From assembly GCA_020436165.1 (NCBI GenBank), contig JAGQYI010000029.1:186001-250000 (forward strand): a DNA stretch of 64,000 bases, read 5' to 3'. Below, piece by piece: positions 27,915 to 38,600 of the stretch. The number at the start of each line of letters is the position of its first letter. Within the stretch, counting starts at the first letter, position 1. This DNA comes from Cyclobacteriaceae bacterium. GTDB lineage: Bacteria; Bacteroidota; Bacteroidia; Cytophagales; Cyclobacteriaceae. The position numbers and the translations under genes were made by a program. The notes below the pieces were generated by a model. The model did not search any database. It saw only the letters and a program-made list of their open reading frames with translations, and was not told where the DNA came from.

Positions 27915-29075
27915 ATGAAAAAGTTAATGTTAATGGCCATCCTACTGGTGTTTGCGATCACCATTTCGTTTGGTCAGGCAAAAAATGTGAACAAGGCAAA
28001 TGCTTTGTTGACAAAAGGAGAGCTTAAAGAAGCAGCAGAGCAAATTGAGCCGACTATCCAGGATGAAAAAACAAAAGATAAGGGTAGAACCTGGTACATC
28101 CGGGCTCAGATCTATGATAAAATAGCTCAGGATGAAGAACTTAGCAAGCAATTCCCCGATGCGTTAGCTAAGGCGGCCGAGTCGTACAAGAAAGCAGAAG
28201 CGATTGAAAAAGACGGTTCTACCTATCATGGACTGGCTCAGGTAGGCTACGACCAGTTGTACGGAAGAGTTCTGAACCAGGGTGTAGAAAACTACAATAA
28301 TGGTGATTATGAAGCTGCATATTCCAACTTTATGGATGTGGCAAAGGTTAATCCTGAAGATACTACAGGATTCTTGTACGGAGCCATGATGGCTCAGGAA
28401 TTAGAGCATTATGACGATGCACTAAAGAATTATGATAAACTGTTTGAGCTTGGTAATTACTCAAAAAGTGCTCTTGGAAGCGTTATTTACATTTATTTGA
28501 ACGAAAAAGAAGACCCTGAAAGTGCTTTAAAGTATGTGAATCTTGCAGAGGAAAAATATCCGGATGATAACAATTTCCACCGTCAGGAAGTAGATATCCT
28601 TATTAAAATGAATAAGCTGGATGATGCCGTGGTTGAGCTAAAGGATGCAATATCGCACGAGCCTGAAAACCCATTGTTGGTGACCAACCTGGCTATGTTA
28701 TACGACATGACCGAGCATTACGACAGTGCAGAGGTTTACTACAAAAGGGCATTGGAACTGGAGCCTGGCAACCGAAATGCGCTTATCAACCTTGCCGTAT
28801 TGTTTATCGGCAAAGGAGATGCGATCATGCATAAGGTAAACGAAATGTCGATAAAGGATTACAACAAGCATATCGACAAAGCGGAAAAAGATGCTGCCGC
28901 TGAGTATAATAATGCCTTGCCTTACCTTAACAAGGTAATTGAGAAAGATCCTAACGATGAATTGGGGCTTCAAAACCTACAAGCAGTTTACGCAAAACTG
29001 CATAACGGCAAAAAGGCAACTGAGATCTATGAAAAACGTAAGTCATTGGGCTACGTTTCGGAAGACGATAATTAA
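27915..29075 (+). CDS. Secreted TPR-repeat protein
   Basis: The start is placed at the ATG at 27915, 4 bases after the gyrA stop. It opens a signal peptide (KKLMLMAILLVFAITISFGQ), whereas longer in-frame starts overlap gyrA. The 386-residue product is almost wholly tetratricopeptide repeats (for example GDYEAAYSNFMDVAKVNPED, YDDALKNYDKLFELGNY, YDSAEVYYKRALELEPGNRNALINLAVLF), a scaffold for protein contacts in the periplasm. It is probably co-transcribed with gyrA, and a strong terminator closes the unit. Confidence 0.85.
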   Translation: MKKLMLMAILLVFAITISFGQAKNVNKANALLTKGELKEAAEQIEPTIQDEKTKDKGRTWYIRAQIYDKIAQDEELSKQFPDALAKAAESYKKAEAIEKDGSTYHGLAQVGYDQLYGRVLNQGVENYNNGDYEAAYSNFMDVAKVNPEDTTGFLYGAMMAQELEHYDDALKNYDKLFELGNYSKSALGSVIYIYLNEKEDPESALKYVNLAEEKYPDDNNFHRQEVDILIKMNKLDDAVVELKDAISHEPENPLLVTNLAMLYDMTEHYDSAEVYYKRALELEPGNRNALINLAVLFIGKGDAIMHKVNEMSIKDYNKHIDKAEKDAAAEYNNALPYLNKVIEKDPNDELGLQNLQAVYAKLHNGKKATEIYEKRKSLGYVSEDDN

Positions 29076-29102
29076 TCGGGTAGAAATAGAATACATTGAA
29101 AG

Positions 29103-29128
29103 GGCCAATAGAAGTATTGGCCTTTTTT
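29103..29128 (+). terminator. Intrinsic terminator after gyrA-TPR unit
   Basis: A perfect 8-bp stem (GGCCAATA 29103-29110, TATTGGCC 29115-29122) with a GAAG tetraloop is followed by six Ts. It lies 28 bases after the TPR gene stop. Confidence 0.9.
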
Positions 29129-29181
29129 ATTGGTAAAAAATCACAATAAAAATGTAGTTTTATTATGTTTTAGTGTATAAG

Positions 29182-31776
29182 ATGAAAAAAGAAAAGGCGC
29201 TTTTTCAAACCCAGAAAAAAATCATTTTTCAAATTGCCTTCAGCCTGCTTTTTGTGGCATTAGGTATTTTTTTTCTGCAACAGGAAAGAAGCGAGATCTA
29301 TCATGTTAAAGAGGCAATTGAGCATGCCAATGTGTATTGGCTGAGTCTGGGTGTAGTGCTGGTATTTCTTTTTGTGCTGGTTCAGGGGTTTATGTACGTC
29401 TTTAGCTTTAAGGCCATTCATAAGAAAATAAGCCTTTTAACAGGGGTTTTGTTGTTCCTGAAGCGTAACCTGATCAGCGTTTTTTTACCGGCAGGCCTGC
29501 TCACCAACATGGCCTTTTTTAACAACGAAGTTGAACGAAAAGAAAAGGTCAACAAAACGGAGATATATGTTGCTTCCACCATTTTCTCCATTAGCTCTAT
29601 TCTAACAGGTATTTTATTTGGTTTGCCTGCCCTTGTATGGCTTTATTTCAAAAGTAGTCTTTCCAACGACCTGCTGGTGGGTTTTGGAATATTAATAGTC
29701 CTGGTGCTTCTTATTGTGGGGCTTATTGTTGACCTGATCAAAAAGGGAAGGGTGTACCGGTTTATTGAGAAGCATGTTCCCTTTTTATTTCAGGTGATCA
29801 ACGATTTTACCAGCAGGGATAAGGCCTTTTCCAAAGCCTATCTGCTCACTGTGGTTCTGCTTTCGGTGGGCATTGAGCTCATTGGAGTGGCTCATTTGTA
29901 CATAGCGGTAAAAGCAGTGGGAGGGGTTCCCTCCATTGCCATGGCACTGGTAGGGTATAGCATTGTGGTGCTGATCCTGTCAAGCTCACCCTTTTTACGG
30001 GGTATTGGTGCCATCGAGGTGGCCCTGAGCTTTGCCCTCACCGTGTTTGGGTTTACCACAGCAGCCGCCATTTCCATCGTATTCATATTTCGATTTTTTG
30101 AGTTCTGGGGCGTATTGCTGCTTGGGCTGGGCGCCTTTCTCAGTAAGCGCAACAACCTGTTTATCCGGCTGTTGCCCACATTACTGCTTTTCGGATTGGG
30201 TATTGTGAATATCGTATCGGCCATAACGCCTGCATTGCCCGATAGGCTCAGGCCTTTGCTCGAGGTAATTCCGCTATACGCCATACATGCCTCTACCTGG
30301 CTGGTGTTTTTTGCCGGATTTGCCATGCTGGCGATATCGGTCTATCTATTGCGCGGATTGCGCAATGCCTGGCGTGCTGCTCTGGTGCTAAGCGCTCTTT
30401 CGCTGGTAGCACACCTCACAAAAGGGATCGATTGGGAAGAAGCACTGCTTTCAGGAGTAGTGGTACTCAGCTTGCTGTACCAGCGCAGGTACTATTTTAT
30501 TAAAACCGACATCCATTTGATCAGACGGAGTTTGCTGCCCGGGCTTATCGTGGTGGCAACTGCCTTGCTTTTTGGAACCATCGGGTTCTATTTTATCAAA
30601 CCGGTGCATTTTAATGCCGATTTTACACTCTGGGACAGCTTCCAGGAAGCAGTTACTTCTTTTTTGCTGTTGAATGTTGACCTGACGCCCGTTACGAGGT
30701 TTGGACACCAGTTCCTGTACGGAATGCATATGGTGGGCATTCTTACCATGGGCTTTGTGCTTTTCCTGCTTTTAAGGCCTTTTATTCATACCCCTGAACG
30801 CTCAGAGGAAGAGGAGCGAACCCAGGCCTTGCAACTGCTTGAGAAGTATGGGAATTCGAGCCTTGATTATTTTAAAACCTATTTCGATAAATACTTTTGG
30901 TTTCGAGATAAAGGAGAGGGGTTTGTAGCGTACAAGGTAACGCGAACCTACGCACTGGCGCTGGGCAACCCGGTTTGTGATAATAAAACGCTGGGTGAAG
31001 TAATAAAGGAGTTTGACGCCTACAGCAGCCGGGTAGGGCTCAGGACCGCCTATTACCGCATTCCGGAACGGAGTAAGGAGGTATATGAAATGCTGGGTAA
31101 GAAATTACTTCCTATTGGTGAAGAAGCTACGCTAAATCTGGAAACATGGACCCTGGAAGGCAAGCACAGGGCGGCTTTCCGCAACATCGTAAATAAGTTT
31201 ACCAAAATGGGGTATGTGTTTAAAGCCAACGTACCACCGCATAAGGCGCCTTTTTTGCAGCAATTGCATGCGGTGAGTGAAAGCTGGCTGCGCGATACCC
31301 AACGGTCGGAATTCCTGTTTTCGCAAGGTATGTTCTCGGAGCCGGAGTTGAAGGAGCAGGTGTTGTTTACCCTGGAAGACCCGGAGGGAAAGATCGTTGC
31401 CTTTGTAAACCAGATACCGGATGGCTTGCCGGGCAAGACCAACTTTGACCTGATGCGCAAGACCGAAGATGCCCCCAACGGAGCTATGGATTTTGTGTTT
31501 GTGAAAATGTTTGAATTTATGAAAGAACAGGGCTTTAAGAAATGCGACCTGGGAATGGTGCCACTGTCGGGGATCGACAAGCCCAACAACCTGCAGGAGC
31601 AGGTGATCAAGCTGGCGTATGAGAAGATAGGGCAGTTTGGACATTACAAAAGCCTGCGTTCTTTTAAACAGAAATTTGACCCTGAATGGCATATGATGTA
31701 CATGGCCTACAACTCCAGCATAGACCTAATATTTCTTCCTTCAGCGCTCGAGAAAGTGGTAAAAAGCCGTTCTTAA
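29182..31776 (+). CDS. MprF-like aminoacyl-phosphatidylglycerol synthase/flippase
   Basis: The ATG at 29182 is preferred to a GTG at 29173. The 864-residue protein has an N-terminal flippase-like half with about twelve to fourteen membrane helices (residues about 12-535). Its family motif SSSPFLRGIGAIEVALSFAL is typical of lysylphosphatidylglycerol synthase membrane domains. The C-terminal DUF2156/GNAT-like domain shows YRIPERSKEVYEMLG, DTQRSEFLFSQGMFSE and FDLMRKTEDAPNGAMDFVFVKM. MprF moves amino acids from aminoacyl-tRNA onto phosphatidylglycerol and protects against cationic peptides. Which amino acid is used here is unknown. Its stop overlaps the convergent DUF998 gene by 4 bases. Confidence 0.87.
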   Translation: MKKEKALFQTQKKIIFQIAFSLLFVALGIFFLQQERSEIYHVKEAIEHANVYWLSLGVVLVFLFVLVQGFMYVFSFKAIHKKISLLTGVLLFLKRNLISVFLPAGLLTNMAFFNNEVERKEKVNKTEIYVASTIFSISSILTGILFGLPALVWLYFKSSLSNDLLVGFGILIVLVLLIVGLIVDLIKKGRVYRFIEKHVPFLFQVINDFTSRDKAFSKAYLLTVVLLSVGIELIGVAHLYIAVKAVGGVPSIAMALVGYSIVVLILSSSPFLRGIGAIEVALSFALTVFGFTTAAAISIVFIFRFFEFWGVLLLGLGAFLSKRNNLFIRLLPTLLLFGLGIVNIVSAITPALPDRLRPLLEVIPLYAIHASTWLVFFAGFAMLAISVYLLRGLRNAWRAALVLSALSLVAHLTKGIDWEEALLSGVVVLSLLYQRRYYFIKTDIHLIRRSLLPGLIVVATALLFGTIGFYFIKPVHFNADFTLWDSFQEAVTSFLLLNVDLTPVTRFGHQFLYGMHMVGILTMGFVLFLLLRPFIHTPERSEEEERTQALQLLEKYGNSSLDYFKTYFDKYFWFRDKGEGFVAYKVTRTYALALGNPVCDNKTLGEVIKEFDAYSSRVGLRTAYYRIPERSKEVYEMLGKKLLPIGEEATLNLETWTLEGKHRAAFRNIVNKFTKMGYVFKANVPPHKAPFLQQLHAVSESWLRDTQRSEFLFSQGMFSEPELKEQVLFTLEDPEGKIVAFVNQIPDGLPGKTNFDLMRKTEDAPNGAMDFVFVKMFEFMKEQGFKKCDLGMVPLSGIDKPNNLQEQVIKLAYEKIGQFGHYKSLRSFKQKFDPEWHMMYMAYNSSIDLIFLPSALEKVVKSRS

Positions 31777-32438
31777 GGAGCGGATTTAGAGGCTGGCCAC
31801 ATCTTGATTCCAAGTACCAGTAATTGCACATAATAGTTGAGTGTGTATAGCCGCTGCCAGACGCCTTTGTACGCCAGAATAAAATTATGAGGAGTGAAGT
31901 ATTTGGCAGTTAAAAACAGCGCGGCCCAGAATAAACCCATAAAAACAACACTCCAGAGGTAAAAATGGTAGGCTTTGTTGGAGTGACGCGGATAAATAAA
32001 CATCATCACAAAAGGCAGGAGAATGAGCCCCATATCGCCAAGGCTGCTGAAGGTATCGTGAAAAAGGGTGCTGGTGGTAACAGGAGCGCCTTCCGGGTGG
32101 ATAGGAAAGAAAGCAGAGCCCAATCCTTCGCCCAGGCCGTATAAAATAAGGAATAGGGCGCCTATAAGGCCCCAGGGACTGTTTTTCCTGAACTGAATAG
32201 CGAAAGAGTTGGCAAAGAGCACTACAAGAATGGTAAACAAAACACCCCAGATCTTAACCAAATGCAGCACCGGGCTGGCGCTGTTGCCAATATAGCTGAT
32301 CGACTGGCTTTTCCAGTCGTAGCCGGGCAGCATGGAGCCAAACCAAAAGTCGGTGGTCATGTCGAGGATAAAGAACAGAAAGATGGCCACGACACCGATC
32401 TTTACCTGCAGCTGCTGATTCCCGAAGATTGTTGACAT
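31773..32438 (-). CDS. DUF998 family membrane protein
   Basis: A 221-residue protein with about six membrane helices and typical DUF998 features: SQSISYIGNSASPV after the first helix, a central GEGLGSAFFPIHPEG loop, and HDTFSSLGDMGLILLP. Function unknown. It is the last ordinary chromosomal gene before the AT-rich island that begins in the 654-bp gap upstream of it. The 3' end overlaps the mprF-like gene by 4 bases. Confidence 0.8.
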   Translation of the reverse strand: MSTIFGNQQLQVKIGVVAIFLFFILDMTTDFWFGSMLPGYDWKSQSISYIGNSASPVLHLVKIWGVLFTILVVLFANSFAIQFRKNSPWGLIGALFLILYGLGEGLGSAFFPIHPEGAPVTTSTLFHDTFSSLGDMGLILLPFVMMFIYPRHSNKAYHFYLWSVVFMGLFWAALFLTAKYFTPHNFILAYKGVWQRLYTLNYYVQLLVLGIKMWPASKSAP

Positions 32439-33092
32439 ATGCGTAGGATTTTACTTGTTTGCTGATTAGGTGATGCGAAGGTAACGCGCGGTTATCTAAA
32501 CGTTATGGAATAGTTGTTAAACTTAGTTATGAGTGGGATAACGAGCCGCTCTTGAGCACATTGAATATGCCCAAAGGGGAGATTATCTCTTGGGTGTCTA
32601 AATATATTATTTAACATAATATAAATTATAGAACAAATGTAGTATTTTCCGTAATACGAGTGGAACGAGTATTTATACATAAAATCAGTTGTATCAGTTA
32701 ATTAAAAATGTTGAACGTATTATTAGAAATGTTGATTTGTGAAGCAAATCATTGTATCATTTAATTAAAACTGTTGACAGGATCATTAGGAATGTTGACT
32801 TCTTTGCATCTAATTATTATAAGTATTATCAAGCAAAAATCTTTTTCGTGTAAACAATGTCGAAAACCCTTTTCATACTTTATGTTCAACCTAGATGATT
32901 CTGCCTGACACTTAAAGCATGAATGTTTTTTTGTGCGTATTACTTTGTAATCACAATTTGTGACTGCAAGTAGTTAATTGTATTAGGATAAGATTATCGA
33001 AAAGTCGATTAATCAAAGGATTTTAACTTCTTTGAAGTTGTGTAAAGAATGTCGATTGCACTATTCTTTGTTAGCAGAATATAATTTGTTAA
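32439..33092. other. 654-bp AT-rich gap at the left edge of the accessory island
   Basis: No convincing gene is seen. A 62-codon frame on the minus strand is low-complexity and unsupported. Base composition falls sharply from the DUF998 gene into this gap. It contains the two-copy repeat listed separately and is where the inserted DNA probably starts. Confidence 0.6.
32691..32800. repeat. Two imperfect 47-bp direct repeats
   Basis: Copies at 32691-32737 and 32754-32800 agree at roughly 39 of 47 positions. Both begin GTATCA, continue TTAATTAAAA, and end with an ATTAG...AATGTTGA block. The period is 63 bp. No flanking gene explains them. They may be a remnant of a recombination or transposon end or a binding array. 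Confidence 0.6.
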
Positions 33093-34910
33093 TCATATCT
33101 CTGAAACGACCTTTTCAGACTCTATATCAAAGTGAATATATTTAAAAGGAATTTTGAGAAATGTTTTCAGGTGTAGTACATAATTCTTAATCTCATCATT
33201 TGGAGCCAAATGAGAAACCAGAATAAGTTCCTCTGCTTCTTGAGTATTTGGATACAAACAATACTCCAGTAACTGACCTACTGAATTTCTAATCGATCTT
33301 ATAAGACTGTTATGTGTTTTTATTTCATAAAAAATATAGCCGGTCGTTGTCTTCCTGACAATATCAATTCTTGATGCCCCAAAAGCAGTACATTCTCTTT
33401 TAACATTACTCCTACCATGTATCAATTGCAAATACTTCAAAAACTTCTTTTGAATATCGTTGTGTTTATATTCTAATTCAATTTCATCAATGCATCCTTT
33501 CCTTTTACCTTTTGTATCTAAATCAGCTTCCTCACTACCAGAATTTTCAAATGAAAAACCACTTTTAACAAACTTATCAAAGCTTTCTTGGATTTGGGAT
33601 GTTGCATCCATTAACGTATACCGATTGGAATGAATTCCACTATTTTCAGACATCGGTATTAGTTCATTAGGAATTTTATTTAACTGCGATGTTTTGAATC
33701 GCACATTGAACAATTGCTCAGGACCTTTTCCTGTCCATATATCAAGTTGCTTAGGGTCTAAATTCAGGTTATATAAATCTTCCTTCATCTCGTCATACCA
33801 ACCTACCCTTTTATAATAGGCAATTATTTTTTTTGAGATATTCGTAGAAAGGACTTCAACATTCTCTATGTATGCAACCCAAAAGCTTTTATTTGATTTA
33901 GAATCACGTGTATATAATGATATGTCTAATATCTTTCCTTCATATTTGTGTCTATATTTTCGAATAGGCTCCAAAAAGCCATATTTGTAACCATCGATTA
34001 TTTTATCACCATCAAAAAGCCACTCTTCATGTCCAAAACCATTTTTAAATTCAAAGCTATTATTTTGAGATTTACCCATCCGTCCAGAAGGTTTTACCCA
34101 ACCGTTAATATTCCATGTTATACGAGCAACCTTATGTTCTTTGTAAAGTAACTTTTTTAAATAGTCATAATTAGAGGCATGTTTAGAAAGGTAGGCCTTA
34201 CATTCATCAATCAAACGTTCCCAATTATATAGATGAATATCATTAAAGGGAATTTTATACCAAGACCATTCATTTGCCTGGTTAGCTTTAAATTCTTCTA
34301 GAATTTTAATTTTATTATCTGGGAGCTTCCTTTTCGTACTGTAGTATCCATCTAACTTAAACCCTATAAACCTTCCGTAAGCAGCAACCTCTGCATTAAA
34401 AAATATGTCCTTATCTTCTCCCTTGTATATTCTTGGCCAAAAATATTCAGAAACTTTTGTGTGGGCACCGAGCCATTTACCATCATATACAATTTTATAT
34501 TCTTCAGGTTTAATTTGCTCTAACCAATATTTAAGTTTTCTAAGAATAGGATAAAGCTTCTCTCCATAATTTTTTTGATTTTCATTCTCCTTTCTATAAT
34601 CCTCATTATAAATGGATTCATAGAAATCCAATTCTTCTTTTGTAAAAAAATTATAACCTCCTTCATAATACGTAAGTTCAAACCCTAGTTCTTTTATATG
34701 CTTTCGATTATACTCATTGGACTTAAAGTCTATAAGTTCATCGTACGAAACCAATTTGCTAGCCGTTCTAACCAAATATTTAAATGGGTATTCTTTCTTA
34801 TTTACCACAACGTAATATTGACTCCAAACAAAATCCCTAGGAATACCAATTACATCAATTTGCTTTGCGGCAAGTAAAATATGTTCTTTTCTGATTAGGT
34901 CAAGCTTCAT
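33093..34910 (-). CDS. Putative restriction nuclease: N-terminal head domain and C-terminal PD-(D/E)XK nuclease
   Basis: A 605-residue protein, last gene of the defence cassette. The N-terminus (HILLAAKQIDVIGIP, then VVVNKKEYPFKYLVRTA and IKELGFEL) resembles the head domain seen in ScoMcrA-like and other modification-sensing restriction enzymes. The middle block (about 300-370: GFGHEEWLFDGDKIIDGYKYGFLEP) looks conserved but I cannot name it. The C-terminus shows nuclease motifs Asp516 in SRIDIV, Glu529-x-Lys531 in FYEIKTHN and a following QLLEY, fitting PD-(D/E)XK. It may cleave DNA by sequence or modification state. It lies 29 bases after the small nuclease gene. Confidence 0.7.
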   Translation of the reverse strand: MKLDLIRKEHILLAAKQIDVIGIPRDFVWSQYYVVVNKKEYPFKYLVRTASKLVSYDELIDFKSNEYNRKHIKELGFELTYYEGGYNFFTKEELDFYESIYNEDYRKENENQKNYGEKLYPILRKLKYWLEQIKPEEYKIVYDGKWLGAHTKVSEYFWPRIYKGEDKDIFFNAEVAAYGRFIGFKLDGYYSTKRKLPDNKIKILEEFKANQANEWSWYKIPFNDIHLYNWERLIDECKAYLSKHASNYDYLKKLLYKEHKVARITWNINGWVKPSGRMGKSQNNSFEFKNGFGHEEWLFDGDKIIDGYKYGFLEPIRKYRHKYEGKILDISLYTRDSKSNKSFWVAYIENVEVLSTNISKKIIAYYKRVGWYDEMKEDLYNLNLDPKQLDIWTGKGPEQLFNVRFKTSQLNKIPNELIPMSENSGIHSNRYTLMDATSQIQESFDKFVKSGFSFENSGSEEADLDTKGKRKGCIDEIELEYKHNDIQKKFLKYLQLIHGRSNVKRECTAFGASRIDIVRKTTTGYIFYEIKTHNSLIRSIRNSVGQLLEYCLYPNTQEAEELILVSHLAPNDEIKNYVLHLKTFLKIPFKYIHFDIESEKVVSEI

Positions 34911-34939
34911 TAATTTAGAGGCTGTAATTTAAAAATGGT

Positions 34940-35629
34940 TTACTGTACAACTAACACTGAGTAATCTAACCAGAAATGGTCAATAGTTATTTCATAAGTA
35001 CTTTTAACGGAATGCGTAGAACTAAATTTATAATCTGGCGATTGTGAATCTAGGTCTAAATATTGGATTGTTTTCACATCACTCCTCCCCTTTAGGTTCT
35101 CATTCAAATTATGAGAAATAGTTGTTATTGAAGATGTTAAATTTTCCAAAAAACCTATCATTCCAGCATATTGTTGATTGATTTCCGGATAGTATTTCTT
35201 AGAAGTAAACCTTTTGATTCCTTCAGAAATATACTTGTCAATTTTGCTAGATGTATTTTCTAACCTTTTACATTCGATTATTACATATGTTTTGTCACTT
35301 AACTCTGAAAATTTTATATCGATTTTACCAACTTCAATATTTGAAGAAACTTCGGCAACCTGAGAGGTGATGCTAATATATTCCAAACCAAATTTACTTC
35401 TGTTTGGAGTCAAGTATGATTTTACGAAGTCAAATGTGAAGTAATCTTCTAGCCATATTTTTTTTGTTTTTTTGCCAAGCTTTTCCATTTCACTCTTTAT
35501 TGAATCAGTAGAATATTTCTTTCCACTTTCAATAAGTTTTTGATAACCATAGAATATTAAATTAGAAATATTCTTTCGATACTCATTTTTTATATCATTT
35601 GTAAATAAGAAACTATTAATACCATCCAT
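34940..35629 (-). CDS. Small putative PD-(D/E)XK nuclease
   Basis: A 229-residue protein. The core motif is Asp104 in VGKIDIKFS followed by Glu119-Cys-Lys121 in YVIIECKRLE, the ID...ExK signature of restriction-type nucleases. A helix (YISEGIKRFTSKKYYPE) and GMIGFLENL complete the usual fold order. Glu61 in WLEDYFTF could be the extra acidic residue. It sits 10 bases after the methyltransferase gene, so it may be its partner restriction subunit. No family name can be assigned with confidence. Confidence 0.65.
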   Translation of the reverse strand: MDGINSFLFTNDIKNEYRKNISNLIFYGYQKLIESGKKYSTDSIKSEMEKLGKKTKKIWLEDYFTFDFVKSYLTPNRSKFGLEYISITSQVAEVSSNIEVGKIDIKFSELSDKTYVIIECKRLENTSSKIDKYISEGIKRFTSKKYYPEINQQYAGMIGFLENLTSSITTISHNLNENLKGRSDVKTIQYLDLDSQSPDYKFSSTHSVKSTYEITIDHFWLDYSVLVVQ

Positions 35630-35639
35630 TTCCTACTCT

Positions 35640-38600
35640 CTATGCTTGGGTTACAGTTCTAATAATTTCAGACAAGTCTTCATGTGCAACAGCTTCATGC
35701 CAGTACTTAAATTCCGATGGTTTGACAATATAGAAATAGTCTCGTCCAAACCCTCGAAGATCACTATCAACATATATGCTTTGTGAGATTTTAGCAGTTG
35801 TCAGTTCTGGTATTTTATTTAAGAAACTAACCTGATCATCATCTACAATATCTATGTTCTGTGAATTACTTTTTTGAGTTATTTTGAAAATTGAAATACT
35901 GTAGAATTGACCAATACTTATGGTTGTGTCTAGACCAAGGTTTCCTAATTTTTTAAAATGTTCAGAAAATACCTTTGAATACTTTATTAGTTTGGCTTTA
36001 AGTTGTTCGACTTTTTGGTGATTACTTAAAATATAAACAGGATCTTTAATTCTCTTAAACTCAGGTATGGCTACTTGTAGAGCATAATCTATGAGAGATT
36101 GCTCAATTCTACTAACATTGTAGGCTGTAAAAACTAACGAATTTAGTTTCTTAAACTCAATCTTTAAATTAGATTCATACTCAGGTGAGACCATAAGATT
36201 AGGCTTATTTTCGATAAGCTCTTGAATCTTTTTTGCCTGACTTGCCACTTTTCCATCCAATACAACAGGAAAATCCAAAAACTCTTTGAAGTATACTCTT
36301 GTTCTGTCAATACCAGCCGAGCTACTTGTGTTGAAGACATAGTATGAAAAAAGCTTAGAATTAATTAATCCGGCTATGTTCCAAAGCAATTGTTCGTGAT
36401 CAGAACTCCTATTACTTTCCGTAAGAACAAATGACATAACAGAAGATGGAAATGCTAAATCTGATTTACTAATTGCCGAAACACCATTAAAATCATTACC
36501 TACTTCTAGACCTTTTTTACAAAGCAGTTTGAATCCCTTGAAAAATTTCAAATCAGGTAAATATGCTATCTGATTTTCATCAATTGTTCCTTTTAATCGA
36601 AGATATTCTACTTGGTCTTGTATCGTTTTTGATGGGTTTATAGAAAACTGTTTAAATTCTTTTCTACTTTCCAATTCCAAAAATGGCAGATTGGATATTT
36701 GTGCGTATTCTACTTTTTTATTTCCGTCTTTGAACTTCAGTCCACCTTTGTACTCAACTTTATTTATTTCTACAATTTTTGATAGAGTTGGATAATCAGA
36801 TTTGAGCCGTTTGATAAACTGAAAGTCAAAAAATGATCCGTGAACTAATATCTTCCATAACCAATCGGCACCTCCTTTACTGTCAATAAATTTAAATTGT
36901 GGAATATATTTAATGTCCCTTCTAGAAATTGTAATTGCTTTAAAATAAAGGAAATTATTATTTGGTCTAAAGGTGGTATGTGTTATTAAATTTGAGAAAT
37001 CGAATTCTTTTGTTGGGAATTTGAAATGGAGTATTGCAGGAGACTGCTTTGCTCCTTCAAATATCTCTGGTCCGCCAGTGACCTTATTATTTACAGGAGA
37101 AAGTTCTGCCACTTGAATAATTTCATAGAATGCTAGGAGCCACTGCCTCCATTCTTTTGTTACCTCAGTATTATAAAGAACTTTACCAGTTACAATAAGC
37201 ATACATTCAGTATTTATCTTCATAAAATCTTTTACCCTAATTAAAAAAGCTTGAGAAATTTCTTGCTTTCCAATTTTAGGGAATCGATTACCATCAAGTT
37301 TTTTTAGATAATCAAGATAGGAAGACTCTTTGACCTTACCCCAAGGAGGATTTCCAACAATGAAGTCCAAATTTTTATTTAAAAGCAGTTTTTGAAACTT
37401 TGAGTCTTCATTAAAAAAATCATTTTCTAAACCACTAAAAAGATTCGTCCCTTTTAATGGCAGAAACTTGAAGTTCTCAATTTCAATGGGCGTTTTGTAA
37501 TCTAATAGTGTAATATAAATTGACAAGATTGTTATTTCAACCGCCTGGTTATCAATATCAATACCGTAAATATTTTCCTTAACAATATTCCAAAGTTCTT
37601 CATTGGAAATTGTAGAATTGGATTTTGCCCCACTAGTATCTATGTGATGCTGAACTAATTTACGAATCGTTTCAACTAAAAAAATCCCAGAACCACATGC
37701 TGGATCTAATACTTTGGCTGATGTTATAACGCTATTATTTAACTTCTTGTCAACAGTCTGTGACAATACATAATCTACCATATATGGTGGAGTATAATAT
37801 GCCTTAATTTCAGATTGTCGAGTCCCTTTAGAAAAAGATCTTATTGATTTTTTCTTATTTTCTTCGTTGTTGCTTGTGCCTAGAAAGTTCTCATATATAT
37901 TGCTAATTAGCTCAACTGGAATTACCTCAAAATCATAAGTGTCAAAAAGCGATGGTTGTACATAATAACCTTTTACGTTTTCTCCAACAAAAAACTTGGA
38001 ACAATTAAACAAGTTAAAAAGAATTTCAAGATGTAAGTCTGAAACTAATTCAAGTTCATTTTCATTATTCTTTGTGGAGTTATTCATTGGGAATAAATCC
38101 CCTTTAAATTTACTTGCTATGTAATTGAAAAAACCATACAGCTTAGTTTTATTAGTTAATAAATTATTTAGGCTTTGGGCTTTTGATTTTTTATCATCTC
38201 CTACTATAAAACTCTGATCACTAAATTGGACATTTCTGTCAATAAGGTAACGAATAAAAAGCAAGCGGCCTATTAATCTATTAGCAATCGTAAATGGCAG
38301 ATTCCCAACATCTGATGATACAAGAAGTCGTCTTGCATCAACAACGTTATTTAAAAGCCATCTATCTACTTTTTTTATGTCTTTATAATAATTATCAAAA
38401 AGAAACCGCCATGTTTCACCAGATGCAATCCTATCAATATGAAATAGGCTAATATCAACATCAATTCTGCGAAGTTGTTCTCTCCCACTTCCCTCAAAAT
38501 CATAGCCATGATAAATCTCAGGTCTCCCTAAATTATCCGTAATTAATATTGCGGGGGCCTGGCTAAAGCTAAAACATTGGCTTGCTAATTCTTTTCTCTT

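Noticed and set aside
32492-32680. 62-codon minus-strand frame at the left island edge
   Set aside because: Composition (YKYSFHSYYGKYYICS) is driven by AT-rich DNA, and there is no partner gene or start signal.
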